A stretch of DNA of 64,000 bases from the NCBI GenBank assembly GCA_963971285.1, contig OZ020246.1, positions 24,960,494-25,024,493 of the forward strand, read 5' to 3'. Numbering within the stretch: position 1 is the stretch's first letter; each line of letters opens with the position of its first letter. Below, piece after piece: positions 33,905 through 47,700 of the stretch. This DNA is from Astropecten irregularis (Eukaryota > Echinodermata > Asteroidea > Paxillosida > Astropectinidae). Below the pieces are notes generated by a model. It had not been told where the DNA came from, did not search any database, and worked only from the letters and a program-made list of their open reading frames with translations. A program made the position numbers and the translations under genes.

Positions 33905-36726
33905 AAAGACATGTTGATTTGGTTATTTCTTGGGGTAATATTTCATTTTATTTTGCGTGTGTTGATTTTTTTTTTTTTTAATTGATAAACATCCCAGAAC
34001 ATGTAGGCCTAGATTACCGTGTATTTGAAAATAAGGGGCCACTTTTTTGGCCTCAATACATTCCAGGTAATATTCATTTACATTTTGTCTAAGTTTAAAT
34101 GATAATTTGCTTTTTAATTTGCAAAGTATTTTTGTGATGAAATGTTTTTATGCAAATCAGAGACAAGATACGTGACGTCACGTCAACATTTTATATTGCC
34201 GGTTGATACAAAAGAACGCGGGTAAATACACGTAGCCTACGCTATGCATCCGAAAAGCAGACGACAGGTAGAAATAGTCTGATGCCTTTCCATATTTGCA
34301 TTTCATTATCATTAAAGAACAGCAGACACCAGAATAGTCAGTCAACTTTCCTATACGCACGGACTTAATCAGGGGAACACTAGGTGCCAGACTGGATGCT
34401 GCATTATTTCAAAGTTCATGTATTTGATGTGTGAAGCCGGTCATGACTTCGAAAATCCTGGAGTTGACAGTGACAATAATATACGCAAGTGGAATATCGG
34501 GCATAATAATGACGGGGAAAGCATGTTACACTAGGCCCTAATGGTAAGTCTTTTGTATTGAATTTATATCTTGTAGGCCTAAAATGAAATTGTTCAGTAC
34601 TCTTACAAAATGTTAGGCTGTTGGAACAATGATAGCAGAGATATTTTTTAACGTATTAAGGTAAAGACAATGCTTGAAAATCATAGTTTATATTCCTAGC
34701 TAGGTAACAGTATAACAACGGCCTCACACGCCCTGACCATGCATTTGCCGGTGGCCACCACGTAGGACAATGTTATTGTACGTTTTGTTGTTGTTGGGTT
34801 TTTTAAATTGTTGGTTTTTATAAAACATTTTAATTGGACCGAGGCTATCCAAACTGCCGTTTCTCCATGTATAAGTCGTCCGACCAAGTTCAAGCTAAGG
34901 AGAATAATGTCCTGACTTGCCTCTACCCACCTTTCCCGAGACTATAGATTTCTCAGTTATTCGAATGTCATTCAGTGAAGGCTTGTCGAGTTTGACGTTA
35001 TTTTTGAATTTTGATAAAACTATACACATCATGGCTTTCTTTACGTACGTTTGCGTCCATTAACTTTCTTGATTCCGGTTAGTACCAATTTAATGTTCGA
35101 ATTTTTGGAGAGTTACTGAAAAAGAATACCGCCCATGGTAAATGGTGCCCTCTTTGGATTGAAAAAAGGCCAAATTGGGCTACAGAATCATTGCAGTAGG
35201 CCCATTATTATCAATGAAGAAACAAAATGTTTCTTAGCTTTTTTTACAGAATAAACAATACGAAATATAATAAGTCTAAGTAGTTTTTTTTTTTTAATGT
35301 ATATAAAATAGTCTATTTGCCGATGTAAAAATGGCAAAGAACCCAAGGAGATATGGAGAGTATAGTGAGTGGCCTATTGGTAGAACCAGTCTTCAAAATA
35401 ATCCGGTTGAAGTAATCAGAAGAATATCATGTTTTACCTGGAGGTTAAGCATTATAATGGTGTCAAAAACAAATGTCGGACCTGCATTTTGTTGGGCATA
35501 GTGCATGTTGCAAAGACTGAAGTGAAGCAAGGTTAGGCAAGGATGAACATTGGAATGTGGCGCCTAGGACCGTTGGTTGTAAAGAGGAATCTCCACACTG
35601 AACTGGGATGGTACATGAATACAATTTGTTTGCCGCCCTCTATTGACAAGTCATTATCTCGGACCTCTCATGTCACAAAAATGAATGTGTTAATTAATTT
35701 GGCTATTAATTGCAAGGCCACATCGGGTTCTTTGTTTAGACATGCAAAGGAAATTTGATGGGCAAAATTGTCTGAATTTTAATTTCGGCTATATATATCC
35801 GGACTTTGTTATGCCGCCGTTATTTTTTTTAATGAATGTGTGCATTGTTAATTACTTTACCTATAGACCTACCATAATATTGTAGCATCTTTTTGGTAAT
35901 ATGGGCGGAATGAACTCTAACTCTGTCACTGTTAAATCAGCATTTCTGCTATTGTGGACGACAGAACGCGTCTAGTAGGCCTATACGTGTGTTGTGCTGT
36001 ACTACGGTGTACCACGCCCCTGTCTCAACCGGTGCCAAAATGCACTTTTCTATATACCAATATGGACCAAACGAAGTTCAACGAATGGCCATTCTTAAAA
36101 CTACTTCTTGTTATAGGTGACATTATCCAGTTAAAAAATGCATTGGTTGTCTATATACGTAAATAATTATAATGCACAACAAACAGTCCTGTGATTTTCA
36201 TTATACAGTAAATATCAAGTTGTTATTTTTTCGGTCCAATTTGCCTTTCCTGTAGGCTACTCCTGTTTTTCATCTCATTACATTTTCCAATAGGGGATAT
36301 CTCCATTTTCTATCCTTTATCCTTAAGTGAACATCTTCCTTATCATGGTTGTTGAACAAGGACTTAAACACAGCGAATTGCTCGCGGTCATCTTTTTCCC
36401 CCCGCAGAGCAGAGTATAGATAGTATATTGACCTACGGTACTGAAAAGAATGATGTCCTCTTGGCTCATCAGAGCGATCAGTCATCCTTTTGCGCCGTGG
36501 AAAAATTATGAAGTCGCAAAGCATTCACAGCGGTAATTCGCTGATGAGCAGCAGGGGCCGGAAACAGACTGGTACACGCTCAAAATAATTATCTCGCTTT
36601 TTTTAGAGTCAAAAAGTACGATTAAGTCATTTGAATAATGTATTGTGCTTCGTGTATTATATTATAGAAGCCTACATCCCAAACGCCAGTCGATTTTCTC
36701 TCTCCCTTCTTCTTTTTCCCTTCGTG

Positions 36727-36750
36727 CTTTCTTTCTTTCTTTCTTTCGTT
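36727..36750. repeat. TTTC microsatellite
   Basis: CTTTCTTTCTTTCTTTC with flanking pyrimidine-rich sequence. Confidence 0.8.
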
Positions 36751-37114
36751 TTCTTTTTTAGAGAATAATGATTGAATTTGTCTAGAATCCTCCTAGTTGA
36801 TTATGGACACCGATTTCCATAACACAGGCGCATGGGAGTTCAGTTTAGTGCAGAGACCGAACACCAACATGCTATGCACAGAGAGACGTATCAGGTCCCT
36901 CGCATTGCTATTTATAGTTTGTTAATTAATAACTGCCATATATATATGAGTTAAATAATGATCTCAGGTATAGAAAGTCTGGATGGTAAATATTAATATT
37001 TGCTCATGAACGCCGCTGCCCCGTCATTAATTTGTCATGTATTTGTAATTTCTCTGAATTCATGCAGTGTGTTTTGGTTTTTCTAATCTAACTTTTAACA
37101 TTGCCTATAATCTC

Positions 37115-37184
37115 CAAATAACCACAAGGGAAACTGACTGGAATAATTTTAAGTCGTTGAAAAGTGAACAAAGACACATTGACT
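37115..37184 (-). repeat. SINE body fragment
   Basis: AAATAACCACAAGGGAAACT and GTTGAAAAGTGAACAAAG match the 3' body of the tRNA-derived SINE at 15196-15314. The tRNA-like part is missing, replaced after TTGACTTGAG. Confidence 0.65.
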
Positions 37185-37357
37185 TGAGTATGCGTGACTG
37201 TATAAGTACTTCTCCTGACAGACGAAGACTAGAGCAAGCCGAGTCGAAACGTTGAGACCTTACGAGAAGTGCGAACGAAATCGAAGTGCGAAAGTACAAA
37301 TGATTCTTACATGTTGTTTCCGCAATTGTCACAATGCCGAGCCTAAAATCTTTCTTA

Positions 37358-37604
37358 GCGGGTTTACGAAACGGAGGCTCCGGCTCCGTCTCAGGCTCCG
37401 GCTCCAGCTCTGACATCCATTATGCTGATAATATAGCTTATGGTTTTTCATTGAAGCTGAATCTCTGTTTTCCTTTTCAAACCAGGGAATCTACTTCCGA
37501 ACCGGAGCCAAAAGCCTCTATTTTAACTGATATTTCGGAATGGATTCACGAAAATGGAGCCGGAGCCTGAGACGGAGCCGCGGCCTCCGTTTTGTAAACG
37601 CCCA
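37358..37604. mobile_element. GAGCCN-arm element, full copy
   Basis: GCGGGTTTACGAAACGGAGG then repeated CTCCGG/CTCAGG hexamers on the left; GAGCCGGAGCCTGAGACGGA then CCTCCGTTTTGTAAACGCCC on the right. The interior TTTTCCTTTTCAAACCAGGG matches the other copies. Best-preserved pair of ends in the window. Confidence 0.85.
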
Positions 37605-38481
37605 TTGTAAGTAATTGTTAAAATTAATCGAGCCTAAAAAAACCTTCTATTTTTTGCGGGAACCGAAACATTACTTCCACAACTCCATGGAGGTCAATAT
37701 TTTAATCTATTAAACGTGGCTTTATTTTCGTTTTATTTGTGTTACCTCAAAAAAGTTGATCTTGTTAGTGCATCTTGCATCAGCCTCGTGGTCAAATCAG
37801 TTCCAATAATGCAGTAATTGTTAGTAAGATATACGGGGGTTTGTAGTGGTTAGCCTTGGGCACGGCACCAATACTGACACTAATTCCACGTTGTGCTTTC
37901 GTTTGCTAATTCGGATGGACACAAACATGCAGTCAAAATCTTAGCCTGCATCACGCAGTTGACACAGTACGCGCCTCGGGACAAACACCGCCGTCAACCC
38001 TAGCCTGTCTTCTTCTTCAAAATGCCTACTTCTACTGATGAGTTCCACAAATCCACCTTGATGAATAATGTATACCCTTTTGAAAAGATGCTGAATAAAA
38101 CGAAAATAAACAAAGGAAGGTAATTCTCAATGAGTTTTTGAAGCTACTCCTGTGTTGATTTATTCCTATATCTAGCGACGGGGAAAAATGACCGGTAAGA
38201 GTATCCATCACTGGGAACTACTATATCGGTACTCAGCGATGTAAAAAATCATGACGTTGTCATGCCAATCACCTACACAGTATTCTGCAGAATATGCACC
38301 ACACCTTCAATGTGAGCACAGCGCTCTCAAGCTATAGCAGATAGCTTTCCTCGCAGGCTGGCCACACGTACGTACGTACACACGCCACACACGACCCCGA
38401 TTGCTCTGTGTGTATACATACACGTACAGAAGCCTAACTCACTTATGCGGCATTTACGTCACAGGAACAACCCCTACGAAA

Positions 38482-38488
38482 TATAAAG
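38482..38488 (+). promoter_or_regulatory. TATA-like element upstream of the G alpha o start
   Basis: TATAAAG lies about 135 bases before the ATG at 38622, followed by a CpG-containing stretch (GCGCGCGCTGGACAG, GGCTGGCGGCTGCTCGTCG) unlike the AT-rich surroundings. This would place the transcription start near 38512 and give a 5' UTR of about 110 bases, if no upstream non-coding exon exists. Confidence 0.45.
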
Positions 38489-38621
38489 CGCGCGCTGGAC
38501 AGCTAGACGTCACGAGGGCTGGCTGGCGGCTGCTCGTCGTGGGAAGTATACGGGCTCGAATTCGCTGGCTGTGTGTTTTTTTGCATACGATTTGCACCGT
38601 ACGTACCTCACCCAATTCAAG

Positions 38622-38739
38622 ATGGGTTGTACCATGAGTGCGGAGGACCGGGAGGCGGCCGAGAAAAGCCGGCAAATCGACAAGACTTTGAAAGATGACG
38701 GACTACAGGCGGCTAAGGATGTTAAATTACTACTGCTGG
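38622..38739 (+). CDS. GNAO1: G alpha o exon 1
   Basis: Encodes [20 protein letters not shown] and on to DVKLLLL plus the first base of Gly40, with donor CTGG|gtgagt. The start context is CAAGATGGGT. A second Met at residue 5 would lose the lipidated Gly2-Cys3, so the first ATG is correct. Confidence 0.93.
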
Positions 38740-41700
38740 GTGAGTCGATTACCATGTTGCAGAAAACAGCCTGGGCCGCATCCTTATTTTTCCGTGCGTG
38801 GCGATTCCATGCAGTGACATTATAGCATCGCTATTAAACTACACTGAGAGTATACACTTGTTAGTAGTCTTCTCTCAGTTTTTTATTGTCATGTTGCCGA
38901 TGCACAAGGCCTCATCTGCAGTCAGCCAGCTAATTTTATCCATATTTCGGTTGTAAAACTCAAGTGCAGGACGGCACATTATCCTGTAAAAGGATGCATT
39001 GTGTTTTCATCATGATCGTTATCGTCGCCTGGGAGTATTTTCTCGCTGCTCTGTCACAAGCCACGGGATTTTAGCCATTAACCCGGCACGGCAAGAAAGG
39101 ATGTTTACAAGTGGTCGGGAGTATTATAATTACGTGCCCGGCCGTCAGTCAAATTCGTCCGCCCCATTAGCATTTTACCTCATTATGTGGGAAGGAGGAC
39201 TGTAAACCTCGTTTCCTTTTTTTCTTTTTTACAGGTGCTGGGGAATCGGGGAAAAGTACAATCGTCAAACAGATGAAGTAAGTCAGAACATGCTTCATCC
39301 CTTTTCACACGGTCCGACTGGATTCGTATGTCTCAGTCTAATTTCCATCTCGAATGGATGAAATACGAGCCCAGAGAGGCGCATAATGCATCAATCTGGT
39401 TGCCCGTTGTCTTATGGATAAGCCACGCTCGGCACAGCCCCTCCCTCAACTGGTGCCCCGCCAGTATAGTGTGTTTATGTGTGTGTAAACGGGTCAACTT
39501 GAACGGAGGGTGGGGGTAATGTGAGGGAGGGAGATACAATTATGAATGAGGAAGACAATGCAATGATCCAACTGAGCTATTGATCAGTCGTGCGTGTGCA
39601 CTACATTTTTACATTGTTTCCCATCATTAGCGCCTAATGACAGCATCACTGAGCCAGCGGTTTGTGGATGGCCTCCTCGTTATATATCCTCCGTACATAA
39701 TTTACCAGCACCGCCATTACCAAAATCAACAGCATTGTTTCCAACCGCATCATGATGATGATGTAGTGTGCATGTATACATCATGCACGTCAACTTGCGC
39801 TGTATACAACAGCGACTGACATAACCATTCTGATGCGCTACATGAACATATTATTAATAAGCTTGTTATAAATGGAGGTCGTACCAAAACGACTGCACGT
39901 TCGCACTGTCTGTGTAGCTAGCTATAGCGCTGTTATCTATCGTTGTCACATCCTCAATGCATATTGCGGATGCAACCCTCTGATTTCCTTTCGGTTTCAT
40001 CACATATTCAGGAAGGAAATGGGCTTGGATTTCTTCACATGTCATTTCCATAATTATGCATGAACACAAGAACAGCAGTGAACTTGGCACGCACGACACA
40101 GGCTGTATACAACTAATTGTGATAATATCAATGATAATATTCGAAATGGTTAATTTGCCGTGTGACCTGATATCTTGCGGTGCACTTGTATTTTGAACGT
40201 TGACCCACAGGGGGGTTGAACCCCAATATTGTTCTGCCAAATTGGTAATGGTGTCAAGTGATACGTAAACTGCTCCGATTAGATATAGGCCTACATTTAC
40301 ATGACTTTGTATTTCATTAAGCATGGAATTGGTGGGGAAAAAGACCTTAGCTTAGGTCTTTTTCGCGTATAGCACAGGATTGCATAGTAACATACACAAA
40401 TAGAAATGTTCACCGATTTACGTACAACTTTCAGGGTATGAAGATGGTGCTGGTAGAAACATACCGGCAAAATATTTCCGCCTGAAATTGTGTATTTACC
40501 CAGAAATGAGTAAAACAAAGATCAGAAACAGTTTTGATCTCGGGGTTAGATCAAAATCATTCTTTATGTTTTATAAAAGAAACATTGAGTCGGTATTCGC
40601 TATTTTCTCGTTACTCAGATGTCCGATTGAGCTCAAATTTTCACAGATCTATTATTTCATGCACAATGCTGGATCAGACAAAGTGTGAGTGCTGCTCTGT
40701 GACCTTTAAGAATCATGTATGTATTATACCTTTAAGTCGTTATACTGTTCTTCCAGTTATGATCGACTGCAGACAATATTGCTCATCGATCATAATTATT
40801 CATGCAGAGCATTTTATGTCCTCAGCACGTTAATTTTAAGCTTCCATACAATACGTGGTATGATGAATGTGGAAATCATAACAAGCTTTACACAATTCAG
40901 TGGGCGTGATGTGTCCGTCCGGTTCACATAAGTTCCTGACAGTATACAAAAGCTGATATGTCATTGGCCGTTACCATGGACACCGTACGCAATTTTCACG
41001 AAAGCAAGGCACTTACCAAAAAGCCTCGGGATGTATGTATGTATGTATAATATGCCCTGAGGACAAATTATGCAGTAAACACAGCTTGAAAACGAGGAAG
41101 TTGGATATTATTTTGTGTGTTGTTTGATCCTTGGCTCAATGAATTAGAGTTGCATTTTATGCTGGTAGCTCTTATACGCACGCGGACCGAAACCGTGTGC
41201 ATCCGATAATGTTAGCGCAACCACGTTACCGTAAAATCATCTTTAATGAGTTTATTTATAGACGGCATTTATATGATATAACATTCAGCAGTAACTTACC
41301 TTGCGAGCTACTGCGATATTCCATTTCCGTCCCATGCATTTGTTTAGGGCTGTGATTGAAGGAATTAAAGGTATAATACATGGTTGGTAAATGTCAATGA
41401 ACAACACTCACGCTTTGTCTGATCAAACATGTATATAATAAACCCGCGAAAATTTGAGCTCAATCGGACATCTGAGTCACGAGAAAATAGCGAAAACCCG
41501 GCTCAATTTTTCTCATAAAACATAAAGAATGGGTTGATCTTACCCTGAGAACTGTTTTCGGTCTTTGTTTTACTGATTTATGGATACATTAACCTTTTCA
41601 GGCGGAAATATCTTATAACGGTATGTTTTTACCAGCATCATCTTCATACCCTGAAAGTTATACCTAAATTATGTGAACATTTCTGTTTTGGTATGTTACC

Positions 41701-44700
41701 AATCATGTACTGTAAGAATACTATATGCCTGTACCCGTGCTTCGTTCGTTTGTCCATTCATGCCAGGTTTGTGATAGATAATTCAATGTTCATTTCGATT
41801 CATTTGCATCCTAATCAATCTGTGGAATTGTTTTTTTAATGCGAACAAAGGAAGCAAACCATTTATGACTAGGCCTATAATACTGAACTACCCTGGATGG
41901 ATTTTGTTGGTTTGGCCTCCAGAGGCCGGGGTGGTTACGGAAAAGCATCATCGCCAATAAAAACATTAACCCTCGCGTGAAAACCCAATCAGTGACATGA
42001 ACATGTTTGTATTGTTCCTGCTCTGCGTTCTCAATTCTCCACATCCTGTGTATGATTTCATTCGTTGCCTTTCTAGACCTTGCTATCATTTATTAACTGA
42101 TCCTTCAAGTTTAAATGTATGATACATTATTGGTAAAGGTTTCACAACAGCACTAACACTTGATCTGATCCAGCATGTACAGTCATTATGATAAACTTGT
42201 GAAAATATGAACTCAATCGGACATCCCTGAGTCACGAGAAAATATCGAAAAACCGACTCAATTTATCTTATAAAACACGAAGAATGGTTTTGATCAAAAC
42301 TGTTTTCGGTCTTGGTTTTTAATAAATTCATGTGAACATTTCTGTTTGGGTATGTTATCAATCCTGTACTGTACCTTTAAGACTTTCCTGTATGTTAGTT
42401 ATACCACGAAGCCTTCCCTTATATCCTCATGTGTACTTCTCAGTCAGATTTCATATGTGGAGATCTGAGCGTTGTTTAATAACATAATTTATCTGTGTTT
42501 GGGCATGGTTTTTACACATTGTCTTTCCTTTTGCTGTTTCAAGGTTGTTTCATATAATTTGCCAGTGGGTTTGTAGTTTGTTAAAATCATCATAAAAACC
42601 CTCACAAAAGGTTTTAAGGGAATGTGTCCGAACAGCCAATTATCATAAATGTCACCATGGAGACTGTATGTATGCATGATATCAACTATCAACCATTCCA
42701 ACATGACTCATCCATAAAGGAAACAAAACAAACAGACAAGCAAACAAACAGACAGACGGATGACAAAAGGTCAAACCTATAGACGCAAGCAGACGGCAAC
42801 AATCATTGAGTTATACCAAACGTCATGGATGGAAAGAATGTACACAAAACGCCAAGGAATCCTTTTGGGGTTTGTACAGAAACGTATGATGTACTCGGTA
42901 TACATTCTAGGCCATGTATATCCATGTAGATATAATATTTCCAAAAGGCTGGTGAAATCACCAACCATGCACGAGGAATAACACAAAGAAAGGCTGCAGA
43001 TGCATAATATACTCATGACGTCTATTGGATTGTGAAACCTGCATAATGAATGTGAGCTATCATTATCAGCATTTATTATCTGCATCTAGGCTTGAAGATA
43101 CAGTACAGGATTGGTAACATACCCAAACAGAAATATTCCCAGATTTACGTATTTCTTTCAAGATATGAAGATGATGCTGGTAGAAACATACCGTTAAAAT
43201 ATTTCCGGCTGAAATTGTGTATTTATCCAGAAAATAAGTAAAACAAAGAAGAATTGAAACAGTTTTGATCTCGGGGTAAGATCAAAATCATTCTTGTTTT
43301 ATAAGAAAAATTGAGTTAGGTTTTCGCTATTTTCTCGTGACTCGGCTGTCCACTTGAGCTCAAATTTTCACAGGTTTATTATTCCATGTACATGTTTGAT
43401 CAGACAAAGTGCGAGTCCTGCATGTTCTGTGACCTTTACCAATCATGTATTATACCTTTAAATATCACAGCTACAATTATCGCATAATAGTCGGTTTTAC
43501 TCGGCAATGCCTGTGTCCTTGTGCAAAATGAATTATGTACCCTATACCATGAAGCCATTTTAATATTAATTGGTTTGGGGATTTAAATTACTACGGACGC
43601 GTTAGTTGTTGATTTCATATTTTATTCATTTCTCTGACTGTCACTGTAATTACAACCATTATTATGCACGGTGAAATGAAATGTTTGTGCCATGCCACTG
43701 ATGACTGTCAATGCAGCTAATGAACTATAGTCCTCACTCGAAGCATTTATACCCCGAGGAAATATCTTGAAATTGAAATTTTACCAATCAACTGTACAAA
43801 CTATACTACTGATGGAAAAAGCAAATTGGCAAATAGTCTGCTAACAAAACAATCGTGCCCTCTTGCACCAGGCAACGACTAAACAGCCTTTACGCGAACG
43901 TTCTTATCTCATAAACGATTCTTCGTAAAAAAAAAAACACGAATTGACAAAAAGTTGCTTATTTCATGTAGGCTAAATGTAGCCTTCTGGGCATAAATCA
44001 TGTAGGCCTATTATTGTGTTTACCTAGTGTGAACTTGGGGTCAATGTCACGAAGCCATGCGATGAATCGTAACTCGAGTTACGAAGCATAACCCATCGTA
44101 TCCTACGTAGGGCTGCAAGGCATCATAAGTCATATACGATTGTTAGTAAGTTACGATGACTGGTGAAATCAACCCAAGGATAAGAAGCATTGTGTAATAC
44201 TGACTGATGAATGATGATAATCGGAAATCAATTAAAACAAATTCCAGTTGGAGGAATTGTTTCTAAATTGTTTGACTGCACAACGTCATTTCATAGCTCA
44301 TTAAGCGTGGAGGATGAACACACTGGATATGGATTAACTAGTGTATAATAAAGTCGCACAACGTGTCGACTCGCAAGGCTGTCCGAATGATACGTTTATA
44401 CATACATTCAGGCATTTCCTTATTCTATTTATCGTGTGACATGAAGTTGCGCTGCTTGCTTGCAATATTAACGGCACAGATGTGCAATTGACCCCACACC
44501 GACCTCAGCCGTGAATCTTCCCAGACTTGACGCAATAGCATTTCAGTGATGGATAATAATATTGTAGGAAGGAAAGAAAAAAAAAACCCACGTCATCGGA
44601 CTAATAAAACTAACTGCATGTAATGTGTGCGTCTTTACACTGCACTGTACTCACACACCATACCGACACACACCGAAAGGCATCACCAGCAAGATGATAA

Positions 44701-47700
44701 TGCTATATTTAGATGCAATTTGGGGACTTCGTTATATCTCATTTTGCAATTGAATGATCAGGTTTGTTTTGTGCTTCGCAGTGTTCACTGTATATATAAC
44801 AATGTCTCCATCATCTCACCAGGCGGATGCTTTATAGTGCATGGCTGGTGGTGATGGTCAACGCAGGCCGGGCAGGGTCAGTTTATTTTGGGGCAGTATG
44901 CGGGGGAGCAAATTAATTGCAAGCAGTAAACTGGTGTATTTGCTTTGGTTTCTGTATATAGTTTGTTTCTTTATTATCCTGTGAATTGCGTCAGTAGGGC
45001 CATACTTTAGTATGTAGCAATGTCATGCATTCATTTCTGCTACACACCGGTCTACGCTGTGGTATCATGTCAAGTGGTGAAGAACCGTGATTAAAAATCT
45101 TGTTTCTCAGGGCGTTTTGTCTTCATTTAATTTTTTCCCGCATACCTTTTATTTATTTCCCTTCTGGTGCCCATTTTACCATCAAAGACCTACACAGTTG
45201 ATTATTTTTCTAACAACATAGCGCCATATGTTTCATATTGATGGATATGAAATCAAATCCCTCCCCTGACGACCGTGAAAAAGAGAAGAATTTGCAGAAC
45301 GCATTTATAAATAAGAACATTTTCATTTCCAAGTTTTCACATTGTTTTCGAGTTAATAGGTAGAACCTTTCCTGTTATTTCATCAATAGACCATCAAATA
45401 ATTGTTAATGAACGTCACTTCTACATTTTAAGTAGGTATCATTATTTCCCTATCATTCTGTCACTCCTTTGATTATTCTAACGATGTAAATGGTTTCACA
45501 ACAATATAAAAAAAAAACTGCCCAAGGAAAAGCATTGTTTTATTATATTCATTTAAAGCTTTTCAATTGAAGATAGATAATTTTCAGATCATCTCGATTT
45601 GATGCCAGAAATTTGGTATGATAATATTCGCAAATGAAACAACAACGGCGACGTATCGTGTGATGTTTTTTCTCCATAGTAAGTCAGTCCACTAGGCCCT
45701 ATGTGAAATCCGTGGGCTGGAAGTTATAGGTTGTTTGCCTATGTATGCAGACGTTGCGTGCATTATCTTACTGGTTATACAATTTAATTTCTCTATACGA
45801 ATCCAATTTAATTCCTATATTGATCGGAGATGTACAACATAAAGCGTTTGCTTAAGTGCCCGACCCATTAGGTACACAATAATATTGTGCATGTAGGTAC
45901 GAGATAATGTGTACTGTCTACTTCAATTTTGTCATGTGAAATTGCTATTGTTAAAATTGTGGCTAAAGCTAAAGAGTTATTAGTCATAATGATTACATTT
46001 TTGGCCAATCGTGACGTTTTTGAGAGGAGAATTTATAACATTTATAATTAGAAAGCAAGTTAGTCATGATATAACCACCAGGGGAAACTGACTGAATTTA
46101 AAGTTATTGAAAAGTGAACAAAGAAAAATTGACTGGAGCGGGATTCGAACCGGCGACCTCCATACCGTACAGTAATGTGTGTCCAAAGAAAGTTGCTGAC
46201 AAACAAACTAAAAAACACTCGTTATATATCTCTATATCGTAAAATGAGATTGCATGACGTTCTCAAATTGCGCCATACCTTCTTCTATATACTTCTTTTT
46301 CTTTTTTAATCTCCAAAATACGATTGTCACATTAAACGCTAGGAGCCCATCACGACGTTGCTTTGTACGTGACCGAGGGAGCCATGCTAGCACCCTGCAT
46401 TTCGTGACTACATCACGCACGATGAGATAGTGTGGCACCCAAAGGGTCTGGACGTCCCTTCAGTGGACAAGAAAGCTGAATCAGACCAGACCAAAAATGA
46501 AGTCAGTTGATTTTGTGTGTGTCGTTAATAAGTTACTTGAAATCATCTGCACAGAAATACGTACGTGTTGGCATAGTGGGCGTACCTTTGTGTCTTAATG
46601 CGTATATACCATTTTCATCTCCAATATTGTTCATCCTTGTCTATCGTCCCTGCTCGCTGCCTTCCAATTTACATGTTCATTATGATAAGACACTCTCAGC
46701 GAAAGTAGCTTGGAAATCATTATATACACAGTGCAATATAGCCGTCTGTTCATGGTGAATAGGAAAACATGTACTTACAGTATAAGTGTTACTGGTATTA
46801 GTTATAAGTTAGCATTTATTTATTATTATTGCATATTGGTAAACGTCATCTTAGCTCACAAAATAACTGGAACGTTAAAAAGGTTGAATTGGTGTTGAGC
46901 ACTTTAAAGGTAATAATACATGATTGGTAAAGGTCACAGAAGAGCACTCGCACTTTGTCTAATCCAACATACAAAATAACACACTTGTGAAAATATGAGC
47001 TCAATCGGACATCCGAGTCACGAGAAAATAACGAAAAAACGACTCACATTTTCTTATAAAACATAAAGAATTGTTTTGATCTTACCCCAAGATCAAAACG
47101 GTTTTCGGTCTTTGTTTGACTAATTTCTAGATAAAATACACCATTTCAGGCGGAAATATTTTAACGATATGTTTCTACCAGCACTATCTTTATAGCCTGA
47201 AAGTTATAGGTAAATCTGTGAACATTTCTGTTTGGGTATGTTAGCAATCCTGTACTGTACCTTTAAAGCATGTAGAAACTTGAAAAGAACTCTAATTTGC
47301 GAATCTCTGCCATGATCATGACCCATCCTTGTTACTTTCTACGATGCCTGCAGCTATACAATAAATTTAAGTTCAGAAAAGCCGTATTTACATTGTGAAC
47401 TTTCATGGACCACTGCATAGCTATCCTTAGACACGTATGCATTTGACATAAAAATGTGAAATGTATAGGTTATTTTTGTGCTTGACCCCACGGGCCAACC
47501 CTTACCCGAGGCAGTTCGTTCGTCTGTTCCTCTACACAAACAAACGTCTACATCATGGCAACCTTGAGGGTGACTACATACAATATGCGCATCCCACCCA
47601 CGCTATTTGGTATGACTCTTTGGGTATAACTGGGCTCGCCTTGATGATGCAGGGCGACCATGGATACCGTTGTCTGACTCTATGAATGCGCGACTCTTAC

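Larger units (their letters stand above)
30409..38621. other. 3' flank of the Ajuba-like gene and intergenic region
   Basis: 30409 to about 33915 may be a long 3' UTR: AT-rich, no good ORF, and AATAAA at 33899-33904. It holds two fold-backs (30590, 31527), a minisatellite (30778-30929) and a MITE (32523). 34150-37100 is mostly unique, with a CRE-type GTGACGTCAC at 34172 and a TTTC microsatellite (36727-36750). 37115-37604 carries a SINE fragment, a hairpin repeat and a GAGCCN-arm element. 37960-38621 is the promoter region of the G alpha gene. Confidence 0.5.

Noticed and set aside
36270-36524. 84-codon minus-strand frame rich in charged residues
   Set aside because: The protein looks somewhat natural, but I recognise no family. 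AG/GT signals do not define a clear exon, so it is left out for lack of support.
39866-40324. 152-codon open frame on the minus strand in G alpha o intron 2
   Set aside because: No recognisable family or motif. It crosses no splice structure that I can extend and sits in AT-rich intronic sequence. Length alone is compatible with chance in 64 kb.
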